DNA of 60,000 bases, taken from Adiantum capillus-veneris (Eukaryota > Streptophyta > Polypodiopsida > Polypodiales > Pteridaceae). A model generated the notes under the pieces. It was not told the origin of the DNA and searched no databases. It saw only the letters and a program-made list of their open reading frames with translations. The translations under genes were made by a program, and so were the position numbers. Of this stretch, positions 32,030 to 43,268 are shown in pieces (position 1 is the stretch's first letter; each line of letters opens with the position of its first letter). The stretch is taken from assembly GCA_014529385.2 (NCBI GenBank), contig CM043950.1, positions 82,472,843-82,532,842 of the forward strand, read 5' to 3'.

Positions 32030-32842
32030 TTCTCTTGGTGCAAGAACTATAGCCATGTCCTTGCTCCCCGCACTTAAAAAATTTCCCTGGTGTGGTGGAT
32101 TAATTCGATGATAGAACCAGGATGTTGAGAGTTGACGTACTTAGCCATCTCTTCAGGTAATCTCGCACAGAATTGTTGCTTTTTCTCAATGAAGTATATC
32201 TTTTGAAAGACAATAGCCTTGAGATGTAAATCCCAAAACTTGTCTACGTATTTGTGGATAGATTCATGAGAGATAAGCTTCAAACTGCACCATTTGGTAA
32301 GCACTTTGTCCTTTGTATTACTTATAAGAAATTGCTACATGATGGAAACTCGTAGAGTTCTCCATGTCTTTGGGGCTTTGCCGTTGCCACAAAGGCTAGC
32401 CCACCATTGATGAGCCAATTTTTGGAAGTGTATAGCTACATGTGTAGCTTGGAGGACTCTGTGAAGCCCTTGTCTCCAAAGGCCGCATCAAATTGTTGGA
32501 TGAAGGCCAATACTTTGTTGGTATCACCAAAGGTGCCATCATAGGTGAGAAAAGAGATACTCTTTCCTCCCTCTTTGAACTTCTTGAGCTTTTCTGACCT
32601 TCGCCATGCAAGGTATGATTTGTGATGTCCTCCCTCTTGTATTCTCTAGGAGAATAACCATAGCTTTTGCGGAAAGAGGAAGAAGGTGAAGAAGAAGGAG
32701 AAGAGGGTGGCCTTTTTCTTACCCTTTTCTTCCTTTGTTTCCTCTCTTCCCTTTTGAAGGGATGAGGAGAAGGACTATGGGTTGACCGTTTCCTCTTGCG
32801 AGGAGTTGGTGACCGTCTAGACCGCCGTCTTTGTGGAGCCAC
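32030..32842 (-). pseudogene. gag: Gypsy gag remnant
   Basis: Minus strand. The segment 32842-32396 is very rich in Arg, Lys, Ser and Pro (RRSRRSPTPRKRKR and a Ser/Pro run), like the basic N-terminal part of some chromovirus Gags. After frameshifts, 32304-32074 reads LISHESIHKYVDKFWDLHLK and RLPEEMAKYV, the Gag core. A knuckle remnant KCGEQGHGYSSCTKR lies near 32045-32090 with its first Cys replaced by Phe. Non-functional. Confidence 0.75.
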
Positions 32843-34416
32843 ATCTTCAAAGGTACTTAGGATTCATTACTTTCTTGTTCTTTGGATTCCTCCTCTCATA
32901 TGGGAGAGAATCTTCTTTTGGGGGTCTCGTCAAGAGGTCTCCTAAGCTCTCTCTCCTCTTGGAGAGGAAGGAAAACCCCATAAGTATGAAGTTGTTGAGT
33001 ACCTTTGGCTTGCAAAGTAGGGTTGCCCGTAGCTTGCTACAACCTAGTAACAAGATAATTGACAAACATGGGGGGCATCATCATTAGCACCTTCATGTGA
33101 AAAATCAAAGTTATCAACGTTCATTATACTCTCTTGGTTATTGTCAACCATGTTAATAGAATTAATGTGTTTACTTAGTGTATTCTTTGGCAATTCAAAA
33201 CTTCAATTGTTACTCCTCTTAGCCTTTGAAAATCAGCACTTGAGTATCTACACCCACGGCTTGAATTGGATAATTATAGAGAGTTATGGAGTGGGTCTAA
33301 TATTGTAGAATTTCCAAGGGATGGCTCTTTTTAGACTTATTATGGCTCAATGGGAGGTCCCCAACTCCGCGAGGATTGGGACGACTTGATAGATGGCCTT
33401 CCTTTATTCTGTTTTTTTGTTGACACCCTACTCCATTTCCACCAAGTAGAGATACGAGCAACAGAAGAGAGGAAGTCCTCTATCCATCATTTTTGTGGTT
33501 ATAAGGGACAAGACACGTCAATAAATTAAGGATTCTACTGAAAGTTTTTTCCTAATATAAAGATGAAATCCCATTGACATTTTTAGAATCCATAAACAGC
33601 GCTATTTTCCTTACGTTTAAGAGGCATGGCCACCTAGAAACCATAAATATGATATGAGACTTAATCTAACTAGCTAGAAATCTTGTGAAAAGTACCCGAC
33701 TAATCGGTCCATAGCTTTCAAGCCCACGTATATTTGAGACTTCTCTTAATAGGAGGGAGTGGAGAGTTTCTCAACTAATCGAGACCATCGATCCTTGACT
33801 TGCAACCTAAGCCAGCCCCCACTTTTCACCCCACACTTATACTTTTTATCTTTTTTTTTAATTACTACCACACTGTTTTACATAAACAAACAATATTCTT
33901 TTCTTAATTCCAGGCACATGTTCTTTCACCCAGCACTTCAAACATCACCAAAACGTTTCTTTCTCAAACATGGTCTAATGAAGACAGTCCTATAATTCAA
34001 CAAGAATGAATCTTTCAATTACTCTTAGGAGTTTGCCGCTACCCGTGGACTTTTTTTGTCTAACGAATAGAGCCTTTGCAAAGGTTTTACTTTTTCGCTA
34101 GCCGCGAAATGCGCATACTTTCCTAGTTGCTAACCCCGTAAGGGAACATCTCGCTAACCGCAAGGTATCCTGCTATCTGCAAGGCATCTTGTTAATCGCA
34201 AGTGACAAAAAGAGAGCTAATAACCTCAGCTTATTCTTCACTAACCGCGGAATCACCTCGCTAACCGCGAGTTCCATCTAGAAACAAGATATCTTTTAGC
34301 AATTGTTTTCTTTAAGTGATTTCTCAAACATGATTAACTAATTTCTAATATCAAACAGAGACAATTTATCAAATAGTAACCATAAATCAAATAATTCCTT
34401 CTCTAATGATACCATA
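32843..34416. other. Gypsy leader and non-coding stretch
   Basis: No gene recognised. Expected to be the leader between the LTR at 34417-35390 and gag. A degraded primer-site-like TGGTATCATTAGAGAAGG (minus strand, ending at 34414) adjoins the LTR. A short minisatellite lies at 34020-34280 (separate entry). Confidence 0.5.
34020..34280. repeat. Degenerate 'CTAACCGCGAG' minisatellite
   Basis: At least seven imperfect units built on (tcg)ctaaccgc(g)a(a)g: gccgctacccgtgg, gctagccgcgaaa, ttgctaaccccgtaa, tcgctaaccgcaag, ctgctatctgcaag, cactaaccgcgga and tcgctaaccgcgag. Spacing is irregular, between 15 and 60 bases. Confidence 0.6.
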
Positions 34417-35390
34417 TGCTTCTTTCTTGTGATTTAATCACGTTTCTTGGACAGTTTAAGGGAATTCTTAGACTTGACTTATCGGTCATCATGTATAACG
34501 ATGCAAAATTGTAAATTTGTCTTACCGGATTAGAAAAATGCTCCACTACCTCTCGTGGTTGGGGTCTGGATGGCTTCGACTTCTTTCGCAACCAATACCT
34601 CCGCTTGAGCAGCATTTCGAGTAGTTGATGCCTCCCTCTGCACCTTTTTTGGACATGGAGCGACATGAGCATCCTTTGAGCTTTGAGTCACTCACTTCAG
34701 GGCCATCATATCGCAAAAGAGAATGGAGAAAGTGAGAAAGAGAACTCAAGAATTTGAGGAGCAACACGATGATGGTAGAGAAAGTGTTGGAGATGGAGAT
34801 GGCTTGAGGGTAAGATCTTGAGGGAGAGAGGTTGAGAGAGAGAAGGTAACTTGGACGTCAAAGCAAGAGAGCTTCCGCTTATGAGATTATGTGTCTTAAA
34901 AGGTGAAGGGAGAGGGGTCTTTATATAGGCTCTCAAGGCCAACTAAGAATAGTGGGAAGCAAAGAGAGTTAAGTTCACGCACGTTTGTAGCTATATATTT
35001 TTTATTTTATGTTTTTGCGAACACGGATGCTGATGTGTGATTTCAAGTCTCTAAGAAGAACCTTGGCTTCCAAGAAAAGAGGTCTAAACTAAACTCATCC
35101 TCTCTTTCTTTCCTAAAAGTACTCCTCCTACTCCTTCTCTTCTAAAATTACTCCTCCTTTCCTAAAATTACTTTCTCTTTCCTAAAATTGCTCATTCTTT
35201 CTCAAGGGTCAACTCTTATCGTTAGATATAGTCTTGAGACCTAAGTTTCCCATCAACCTATTGTTTTCAAGTGAATGAGGGTCATAATTAATCCGATTCT
35301 CAATCCGATTGTTCCATTGACTTAATAAAATGAAAACCTTAAATATTTTCAAAGTAAATGAAAAACTTTTATTGAAAAATGTTGGGTACA
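34417..35390 (-). repeat. Gypsy LTR between two gypsy bodies
   Basis: On the minus strand it begins TGTACCCAACATTTTTC (35390) and ends AAGAAAGAAGCA (34417), about 974 bp. A TATA box (TATATAAAG, minus, 34919-34927) lies in the middle. On the right a purine-rich TTAGTTGGGGAGACTCTAA adjoins it, the polypurine tract of the element at 35400-38843. On the left a degraded TGGTATCA primer-like site adjoins it, as if it were also the 5' LTR of the element further left. Confidence 0.65.
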
Positions 35391-35399
35391 TTAGAGTCT

Positions 35400-35655
35400 C
35401 CCCAACTAAGGGATTCAAGATGTCCTCATCTCGCGAAAAAGTGAGGATAGTCCTTCTTTAGGGTGGCTTCATCTTCCCATGTTACATCTTCTTCAGGATA
35501 GTCCTGCCACTGAACAACGTATTCTCTGAGAGCTCTATTTCAAAGAAGTGAGGACAGTCCTTCTTTAGGGTGGCTTCATCTTTCCATGTTGCATCTTCTT
35601 CAGGATAGTCCTGCCATTGCACAATGTATTCTCTGAGAGCTCTATTTCAAAGATT
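35400..35655 (-). pseudogene. pol: Gypsy chromodomain, tandemly duplicated
   Basis: The minus strand reads EYIVQWQDYPEEDATWKDEA then TLKKDCPHFF: the chromodomain signature W-x-D-Y-x-x-E-x-x-T-W of chromovirus integrases, which targets histone marks. A unit of about 105 bp occurs twice in tandem (about 35420-35525 and 35526-35630), differing at few bases. The second unit falls out of frame, so the duplication is not a functional double chromodomain. Confidence 0.85.
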
Positions 35656-35661
35656 CTTCTC

Positions 35662-36780
35662 TCAAGTCTCCAAAATTCTACAAGGTTGGAGTTCCAAGAT
35701 GTTTTGAGTAGGCATCACAATTTTTTCATCATTGAGGAGTTCATAATCACTGGAAATATAGGGTTTTAATAAGCTTATATGAAATACATCATGGACTTTG
35801 ATGTGAGCTGGCAACTTTACCTTGTAATCTTGGGTTCCTATATACTTGATCACTTTGTAAGGGCCACAATAACGTGGGCTAACCTTCTTATACTTTCCAA
35901 GTGATAAGGTTTTTCTCTTAGGATGAATCCGAAGAAAAACCTTGTCAACTTTTTTGAATCTTCTTTCGGATCTCTTACTATCCGCATACTGCTTTTGATG
36001 ATCCTGAGCTGCTTGAATATCCTTTTGAATGGCTTTTGTTTGATTTTTCATTTCTTCTAGAATCTTCTTGGAGGCTTCAACTTTGATGGTAGGGTTAGAA
36101 AAGTTGAGTGGGGAGACACATTCTTGACCATACAAGGCACAAAATGGGGTCATACCAATGCTTTGATGATGATAAGCATACTCCACTAGAGGTAAAAATT
36201 GAATCCATTGCTTAAGTTCTCTACTGCAATAAGCTCTAAGAATGTCTTCAATGACTTGGTTGACTAGTTTTGTTTGACCATCTGATTGAGGATGGTATGC
36301 AGTACGAAAGTTTAATTCTGTTCCAAATGCCTTGAAGAGTGAGGTCCAAAAGTTTGAAGTGAACTTCACATCTCGATCGCTTACAATCCGTTTGGGCAAT
36401 CCATGAAATCTAAAAATATCTTTAACAAATACTCATGCAATACCAGAGGCGGTAAAGGTTGCCTTAATCAGTCTAAGATGCGCAACCTTCGTGAGTAGGT
36501 CAACAACTATTATAAGTGAATTATAACCTCCTTGTACCGTAGGTTATCCAATGGCGAAGTCCATACTTATACACTTCCAATTCATTTGGGGAATATCTAG
36601 TGGTTGAAGTTTACCAAGAAGTTTAACTCTCTCAGCTTTAATCCTTTGGCATGTCAAGCATTGACGAACATAGCGTAGAACATATGCCTTCTGTCTAGTC
36701 CAATAGAAAAAAAAATTGTACGTCATTGAGAGTCTTCGCATATCCTGGGTGTCCTGATGTAGGGCTATCCTTGGCCTCAA
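35662..36780 (-). pseudogene. pol: Gypsy integrase with catalytic Glu changed to Lys
   Basis: Minus strand. The segment 36780-36544 carries the zinc-domain end (RYVRQCLTCQRIKAE) and the first core Asp (WKCISMDFAIG), then a stop. 36399-35662 is open for 245 codons: KRIVSDRDVKFTSNFWTSLF (second Asp), AYHPQSDGQTKLVNQVIEDI where the usual DGQTE-x-VN Glu is Lys, then FLPLVEYAYHHQSIGMTPFC, and the C-terminal SPRYCGPYKVIKYIGTQDYK and VFHISLLKPY. Loss of the catalytic Glu abolishes strand transfer in the family. Confidence 0.9.
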
Positions 36781-36828
36781 ATAAGATAGGATTCTTTAAG
36801 TTAGGGTCCTTTGGTACACATAACCTAT

Positions 36829-37339
36829 CTATATAATAGAGACAAGGTCCGTCATGTGAGAAGTATAACGTTGAAGGTATATTCTTTGAATCCCCAGATT
36901 GAGCAAGGTTAAGCTGCCTTTGATACTCTGGATCAGATGATGCAACTTCCTTAATCTTTTCAATGCTTGGGTTGTTGGCTCAAAAGGGTTTTTGACTGAG
37001 TGAATCTGTAACCATGTTTTCTTTTCCAGGACGATAGATAATGTGAAAGTCAAACTCTTGCAAAAGTTCTACCCATCGCCTTTGTCGCATATTCAAGGTT
37101 GCTTGGGTGAAAATCCACTTTAAGCTCTTATGGTTGGTTATGAGTCGAAACTTCCTTCCCAAAAAGTAGTGTCTCCATAGCTTCAAAGCATGAATGAATG
37201 CCAATAGTTTGAGGTCATGGGTGGGATAGTTCTTTTCATGAATCTTAATATTACTGAGGTGAAAGCTATTGGTTTTCCTTCTTGAACTAATACTGGACTG
37301 ATTGAAATCTAGTAGCTTTAGGCACGGTGCTATAGTCAC
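36829..37339 (-). pseudogene. pol: Gypsy RNase H domain, frameshifted
   Basis: Minus strand: HEKNYPTHDLKLLAFIHALK (catalytic Glu region with E-K-N-Y-x-x-x-x-x-E/K pattern), LWRHYFLGRKFRLITNHKSL with Asn where Asp of TDHKSL is usual, and FDFHIIYRPGKENMVTDSLS (last Asp). A frame change follows near 36990. The Asp-to-Asn change affects a conserved acidic site. Confidence 0.85.
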
Positions 37340-37392
37340 ATACTACTTAAGTTGGTCAAACCTTTCTTGGTGTAGTGGTGAAGGACCCTAAC

Positions 37393-38090
37393 TTAAAGAC
37401 CCTTTCTTAGAAGGTCGATCAAGGGTGAAGAAATCACTGCATAATCCTTTATAAAGATTTTATACCATCCTGTGATTCCCAAGAATCCTCTAAAATCACT
37501 TGCAACAATGTCTTGAAATTTAGCAAGGTCCACTAAGATTCCTTTGTGCAAAACAATAAATCCCAAATACTCAATCCTTAAAGTGAAAAATGAACACTTT
37601 CTCATCTTTTCATATAGCTTGTGTTCTCAAAGAATATGCAACACCTTTCTCAGGTGGTCTTCATGTTATTCTTCATCCTTTGAGTAGATTAGAATATCAT
37701 CAAAGAGGACAAGAACAAATTCATCTAGGTACGACCTGAAAATATCATGCATCAATCTATTGAATGTAGCCGAAGCATTAGTTAAACCAAATGACATTAT
37801 TATAAACTCAAAATGTCCATATCGTGTGTTGAAAGATGTCTTTGGAATATCTGATTCCTTTATTCTGATTTGATAATAACCAAATCTTAGATCTATTTTT
37901 GAGAAGACCTTGGAACCATGTAGCATGTCCAACAATTCATCAATTCGTGGGATATGATAGTTGTTCTTAACTACTACCTTGTTTAGTCCTCTATAATCAA
38001 TGCAGAGTCGTAAAGTCCCATCTTTATTCTTTTGAAAAAGTACCGATGCTTCCCAACTTGATTTACTTGGTCTAATAAATCCCTGCTCTA
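37393..38090 (-). pseudogene. pol: Gypsy reverse transcriptase, broken
   Basis: The minus-strand segment 37935-37666 reads [60 protein letters not shown] and [16 protein letters not shown] (catalytic F-D-D). 37605-37393 continues EYLGFIVLHKGILVD and FRGFLGITGWY. The finger region upstream ([12 protein letters not shown] frame, near 37990-38040) is readable but interrupted by a stop at 38095. Confidence 0.9.
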
Positions 38091-38094
38091 TAAT

Positions 38095-38843
38095 CTAATG
38101 ACGTTGTTCTTTCAATTCAATGGCTTCTAGTAGCGCCATTTTATAAGGTCTATTTGACATTGGCTCACTTCCTGGGAGAATCTTTATATCATGATCAATC
38201 TCTCGATTGGGAGGAAGAGAGGTGAGATCTTTAGGAAAGACATTTGAATATTCATGAAGCCAAGAGGGTTTTGTAACACTTGATTCTGGATCCATTTTGT
38301 TCAGTTTAACCACAAATATTTGTTGTCCGGCCCTCATACCTTTGAGTAGATGGTTGGCTTTAACTAATTGAATCTTTGGAATCCCATTCTTTCCATGTAC
38401 TTCGACTTGATTTGCTTGACTATCTCTAAATCTCATACTACCTAGGCCATAGTGAATGCTAGCGTGATTTCTAGGTAACCAATCCATTCCAAGAATTCCA
38501 TCATACATCCCAATTGGTAGGGTTCTAAAGAAAGTTCAAGTAGCATGTCTTCCTAGTTCAAAGTCAAGGGTTCCCACATAATATTGTGATCATACATCCC
38601 AATTGGTAGGGTTCTAAAGAAAGTTGAAGTAGCATGTCTTCCTAGTTCAAAGTCAAGGGTTCCCACATAATATTGTGATCATACATCCCAATTGGTAGGG
38701 TTCTAAAGAAAGTTGAAGTATCATGTCTTCCTAGTTCAAAGTCAAGGGTTCCCACATAATATTGTGATACCACGGTTTTCCCATTACCCAATTCTTATGT
38801 CATGGGTTTAACTTGTTTTTTATCCAGGTTCAACTTTCGCAAG
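38095..38843 (-). pseudogene. pol: Gypsy protease end and RT start, with triplicated segment
   Basis: Minus strand: IGMYDGILGMDWLPRNHASI is the protease C-terminal motif (I-L-G-M-D-W-L), and HDIKILPGSEPMSNRPYKMA is the start of the RT connection. Between 38502 and 38768 the segment encoding YYVGTLDFELGRHATSTFFR occurs three times. Because the unit is 89 bp, each copy shifts frame. The coding trace (KLNLDKKQVKPMT, stop, ELGNGKTVV) runs up to 38843, where a copia-type LTR cuts it; the gag of this element is missing. Confidence 0.8.
38502..38768. repeat. Three tandem copies of an 89-bp unit
   Basis: Units 38502-38590, 38591-38679 and 38680-38768, each starting catacatcccaattggtagg and ending ataatattgtgat. 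They differ at only two or three bases (e.g. gttcaagtagc versus gttgaagtagc versus gttgaagtatc), so the amplification is recent. Confidence 0.95.
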
Positions 38844-39776
38844 TGTTGGATGGATACACCGCGACGGACATCAGCACAGCGAGAACTCACCTAACAAGAT
38901 TTGTCAGCTAAGGACGAAGCTCGACCCGCAGGCGCATGGAAGAAATCATAAGGTGTCAACCTACACTCGACCGACTCCTAACTAATTCCTACAGAGGTCT
39001 CTACTAATTGTCTAAGTCACAGCCTTCAAGAGTGCATAAGAGGAAACTTCCTCCAACGTTGTTTAGAGACGAATACTCATCAAACAATCTCAAAACACCA
39101 CGGAACTTGAAGGAGACCCTACTATCACCAATAGGTTGCTCTCCCTAAGGTCTATGAACCAAAATTCCAACCCAAAACACCAGGTGAAAAATCACGTAGG
39201 ATGTCTGGCCGAATTTGTAGGTCTTCGTTTCCAAAATCTAAAAAGCCTCATGTGTAGCTCTACTCAATGTGAACGCGTGGATATGTTGCAATGCAAAATG
39301 GACAACGTATGCTCATCCAATCACCAGATGAAGCTCGTAGAAGGAGCCCGCAAAACCGGACCGTACGCACGCAATGTGGGTATCGACATGTAGCTCTCGT
39401 CGGGGGCAACAAGCTGCACTTCTCTGCACTCGATTCCGACCACCGGTGCACACGTAGCATCAAGATGAAGCTCACACTCTCTCTCGTACACAATACGCTC
39501 ACTAACAGACTTCAAAAACTTCTTTTTGAAAATGACAAAATGTTTTTTTCATTAAGGTCAACAAGTGGTATAAATACCTTACAATTCTCAAGCCCTAAAG
39601 TTCCAAATCAACCATCTACTCAATCTAACTATCAAAACTGGGATACAATCTGGAAACTTCTCTAAGCCCCAATATTTACAAGGTGAAAAATCAGGTTTCC
39701 TCAATAAATGAATAATTACAAAAAATGATAATCTTCCGAGTAGTCAGTTTTCGTGGGGTGTGTCCAGCTTCTAACA
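38844..39776 (-). repeat. Copia-type LTR, family related to the right-edge element
   Basis: On the minus strand it begins TGTTAGAAGCTGG (39776) and ends ATCCATCCAACA (38844). To the right, GAGCACGGAGGGGGGGAG is a strong polypurine tract, so this is a 3' LTR whose body lay to the right. It shares order and short blocks with the LTR 55653-56500: GTGAGCTTCATC/GTAAGCTTCATC, GAGAGCTACRYG, CATCCTACG and the CCAACA end. It interrupts a gypsy protease. Confidence 0.7.
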
Positions 39777-40242
39777 CTCCCCCCCTCCGTGCTCATGTCA
39801 TCCCCTACATGGCCGTTGAGCTGCTTCTTTATCGTATGGTTTCGTGCATCTTGATCAGTGATTCGTATCTTGCATGTAGATTCATCATTGTTGGGCCAAA
39901 AATATCAGTGTTTATTGTGAAGAAGCCGTGTAGAACACTTCTTCAAAGGCATGGAGGTGATAGGATGGCAGAAGCATTATCCTTTGATACAACGCATGTA
40001 TCACCTCCTTGGAAGGCTGACCAGACAGATCATAGGCACATCTGTAAGTATCTTGGAAGAAGAAGAGTACTGTCTATCACCTGGCCTTGCTTGAGTGTCT
40101 CAAATACTGCTAAAAGAGTTTTGCAGATTTTCTTCATCATGATGCACGTAAGGTCAGATAAGCTAGTGAACAATTTGATGGCGCCCGTTAGGGTTTTCAC
40201 CATGTATTGGACACTTATTCTCTCACCTGCCTTCAAGCTCGG
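39777..40242 (-). other. Body remnant next to copia-type LTR
   Basis: Polypurine tract (39777-39795) followed by sequence with a minus-strand frame (40281-40030) reading ISVQYMVKTLTGAIKLFTSL and ICKTLLAVFETLKQGQVIDS. No family recognised; the helical, Leu/Lys-rich character resembles the coiled-coil frame at 45435-49650, and the two may be parts of the same element split by the large LTR element between them. Confidence 0.35.
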
Positions 40243-42244
40243 TGGAGAGGGGGAAAGGGGAACACACCCAACACACAACACAATGCCTCACTATAGCCCA
40301 GGGTATACACAGCGCCCAAATCCACTAGAGTTCACCTTCAAAACTCAACACTACCCGCAAACAAACCATTGCTTTCACACAATCATACGCACATACGCCT
40401 TGCAATGCACCAGACACACTCAATCACTACGCTCAGCTCAATTCACAGCCTTCCGCACTCACACAACCTCTCTCTATCTCTCTTTGCACGACAAACCTCG
40501 GGAGGGCACACACACCTACACACGCCCGGAAACACACGCACACCAGCAGAGAAGAGAAGGGGGAAGGGGGAATGACGCCTTGAAATAGTAGGGAATAGTC
40601 TACTAGCATAGGCAATATAATGTACATCCAACACACCGCTAGCATGAACCTCGGCAACCAAAAACAAGAGCTCCAAAAGCCTTGGCAAAAAAACCCTCCT
40701 TGGTCCAAAGCCCTCCTTGGCAAAAGACATTGGTCTCAAAAAAAGACCTTACAAATGAACATAAGCACCATTTTATAGGGGTGTGCATAGGAGTCCAAAA
40801 AAGAAAAAATGGTGGTGTGATTCCATGTCGTGCACTCCCTTTGGAATTCCATTTAGAAGTTCTATGCATTGCCAACACTTGGCTTCATTATTCTTGGAAA
40901 CTTTTGCATGCTAGACACATTGGCCCTTTGGCCCCTTTCCCTTCACTTTTTTTGCCGGCCGCCAGGGACTCCTTGCATGTTGCTGCGGGACCTCTCGATC
41001 TCTTTCACGAGGGGGGGAGGCAATAGCAACCTCGCTATTGCTCTCCCTCTCCTTCTCAAAACTTTGGAGCCGCGGGACCCGCCTCTAGCAAGGCTTGCCA
41101 CATCATCACTATATCACCAGCCAGGGCCGCCCACGGGCGCCACCACCATCCAGCATCGCCAGCCATTGCCACCCAAATCGCCGCCGGACGCCCACAGCAG
41201 CGCCATGCACGCGGACGCCATAGCTGCGCCAACAGAGCTCCCCTCTCTCTCCTTCCTTGTGTGCTAATGGGAGCCCATGCCTCAGCCTTTATAGCCTGGC
41301 CTCAACGGTCTCGCGCTCGCATGTGGGTTTTAGGCCCTGCCATGTGGCATTCCCCTAAGACTTGAGCCCCAAGGGCTCCAAAAACTCATTATTTTCTTCC
41401 TTTTAACCAAAAAAACTTTGCAATCTGCCTTGACCTGGCCCCCATTTTGTGCTCCCACCTTCTGCTACCGAGCCTCAAAGCCCGAGTGAAATCGTGCACT
41501 GCCTCCCTGCTCCTCCATGATCCGCACCGTTATTCGACTCCTCCAGGCCCAGATCCATGCGACCAAAACACGATCAAACCATCTGCAATTAATTTCAGGC
41601 AAAGACAACCAATCTTCCGACTCTTATATCTTTCTGCTGCGGATTCCGTTTGGCGTGCAGTCACTTCCTGCTAGCTCCATATGGTGTACACTCTGCTCTA
41701 GAACTTTGTTGAGGCTCAGAAGATGCCACATGGCGCGTACTCCAATGTGGCTAGGTGGGCTCATACCCGGCCCCCGGAAAAACTTCAGCTGACCATAGCT
41801 TGCAATCCGGAGCTCCGATCCACAATCCGAAAAGACGGGTAGGCTCTAGGAGTTGAGCTCTACACATCTATACCTCAAGTTCCACTTGGATCACCTGTCA
41901 CCAGCTGCGCTATCTGGCAAGAATCTGCAAACCATCAAAACTTCAACCTTCAATAACTTGGGCTCCGTAGCTCGGTTTGATGAGCCGTCTGGACCTGCTC
42001 CTTCATCACTTCAAGCTCTTCATTTTTGGACCCAAAAGCTGCACTCTACATCTCCATCACCTGCTACCCCAATTAGCACATTATGGAGCCTTTCTTGGCC
42101 TATAAGCCGCATCATGCATACACTTCCGCTGCTACCTGTCATCCCATGAACTTCCTAGCTACTCCAGTCCTTTGCCATGCTTCTACTTGCCTGTACACAC
42201 CTGTCCATGCCATCTTCTAGCGTCGACACACTTTGGTTGCACCA
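40243..42244 (-). repeat. 3' LTR of the large LTR element
   Basis: Starts tggagagggggaaaggggaa and ends ggttgcacca on the + strand. By eye it is about 95% alike to the partner, with short indels (e.g. a 30-40-base difference near 40965). The region is C-rich with several long open frames on both strands that are not conserved in phase, so they are not genes. Confidence 0.85.
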
Positions 42245-42262
42245 TCATTGCCCACCCCCCTG
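42245..42262 (-). promoter_or_regulatory. Polypurine tract of the large LTR element
   Basis: Minus strand CAGGGGGGTGGGCAATGA directly before TGGTGCAACC. A similar string (ATGCAGGGGGTGGGGCAATC) lies near 42390, so the true tract could be duplicated. Confidence 0.55.
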
Positions 42263-42386
42263 TTGAGCATTTATGCTCAACCACATAAAAGCTTTATTTC
42301 ACTATAAACTGCAAAAACCTGGCACACATTATGAGAAAACTCAAACCATATATACAATGTTTTATTGCACTCTATCATCTAGACCT

Positions 42387-43268
42387 TCAAGTGGATTGCC
42401 CCACCCCCTGCATAACATAGCTTCCACCTAGATCAAACACCTGGCTCTGTTCACTTTCATCCATTTGCAACAACCTCCAATAGTGCCCTACCCAAGCATG
42501 TAGCCATCCATGCACACAAAAGGCCCATAGCACTTTAGCACCTCTTCGAACATCATCTTGCTTCATCACCCTATATGGCTCTGCAACCACATCATCTGTA
42601 TGAACCAACACTTTTGACCCTCCCTCCCAGCCATGTAAAGGAGAGCTCCTCTCAAAGGTACCTCGTACCTGACGGATAACATACTGTACAGTTGCACTTA
42701 CAAACATACCTTTCAACCATAAGTTGCATACCTCTTTTGAAAGCTTGGACATATCTTGGGAACCTCCTTCATAGGCCATAGAACACATCTCTTTCACTGG
42801 CTTCATGCTCTCTTGCACCTCCTCTTCAAACTCACTTACACTGTCATCAAGCCCTTCATCAACGATTGGCCCTTCAAGGTCGCTCAGCACTTCCTTCTGT
42901 CGAGCTTCAGTCTCCTACTCTTCAATCACCTCTCCTACAGCTGCATCATGCTCCTCTAAGGAAAAAAGAAACTCGTTCTCTACGGCATCCATCTCCAGTT
43001 TTTCCATAGACACGGCCGCTTTATCTCTCTTAGTAAAAGTCTGCACATGTTTCACCACCATGGCACATTCCACCGCTACTTTCATCAGCACAGCCATTAG
43101 CATGGCACCACATACCACCTTCACCTGCATTTCATCATCTGTAGGTCTAGACTGCACCTTTTGACATGATAGAAAGCCTTCTATTGAGCACATGCGTGTT
43201 TTTGGCTGTTTGGCATATCCTTTGGTGCCACAAGTGCAGCGTAGAAAATTGGACGATAAAGCTGTCAA
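42387..43268 (-). pseudogene. Unknown interior reading frame with one amber stop
   Basis: Two minus-strand frames in the same phase (43268-42915 and 42890-42387) are separated by a single TAG, giving about 290 codons in all. Features: Met/Val/Ala-rich helix (MLMAVLMKVAVECAMVVKHV), an acidic segment (VDEGLDDSVSEFEEEVQESM), a middle with LWLKGMFVSATVQYVIRQVR, and a Trp-rich end (WAFCVHGWLHAWVGHYWRLL) closing with VFDLGGSYVMQGVGQ just before the polypurine tract. I do not recognise a family. Position next to the polypurine tract is where extra, env-like or antisense frames occur in some plant LTR elements. The N-terminal 40 residues overlap the antisense copia scrap and may not be coding. Confidence 0.4.
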
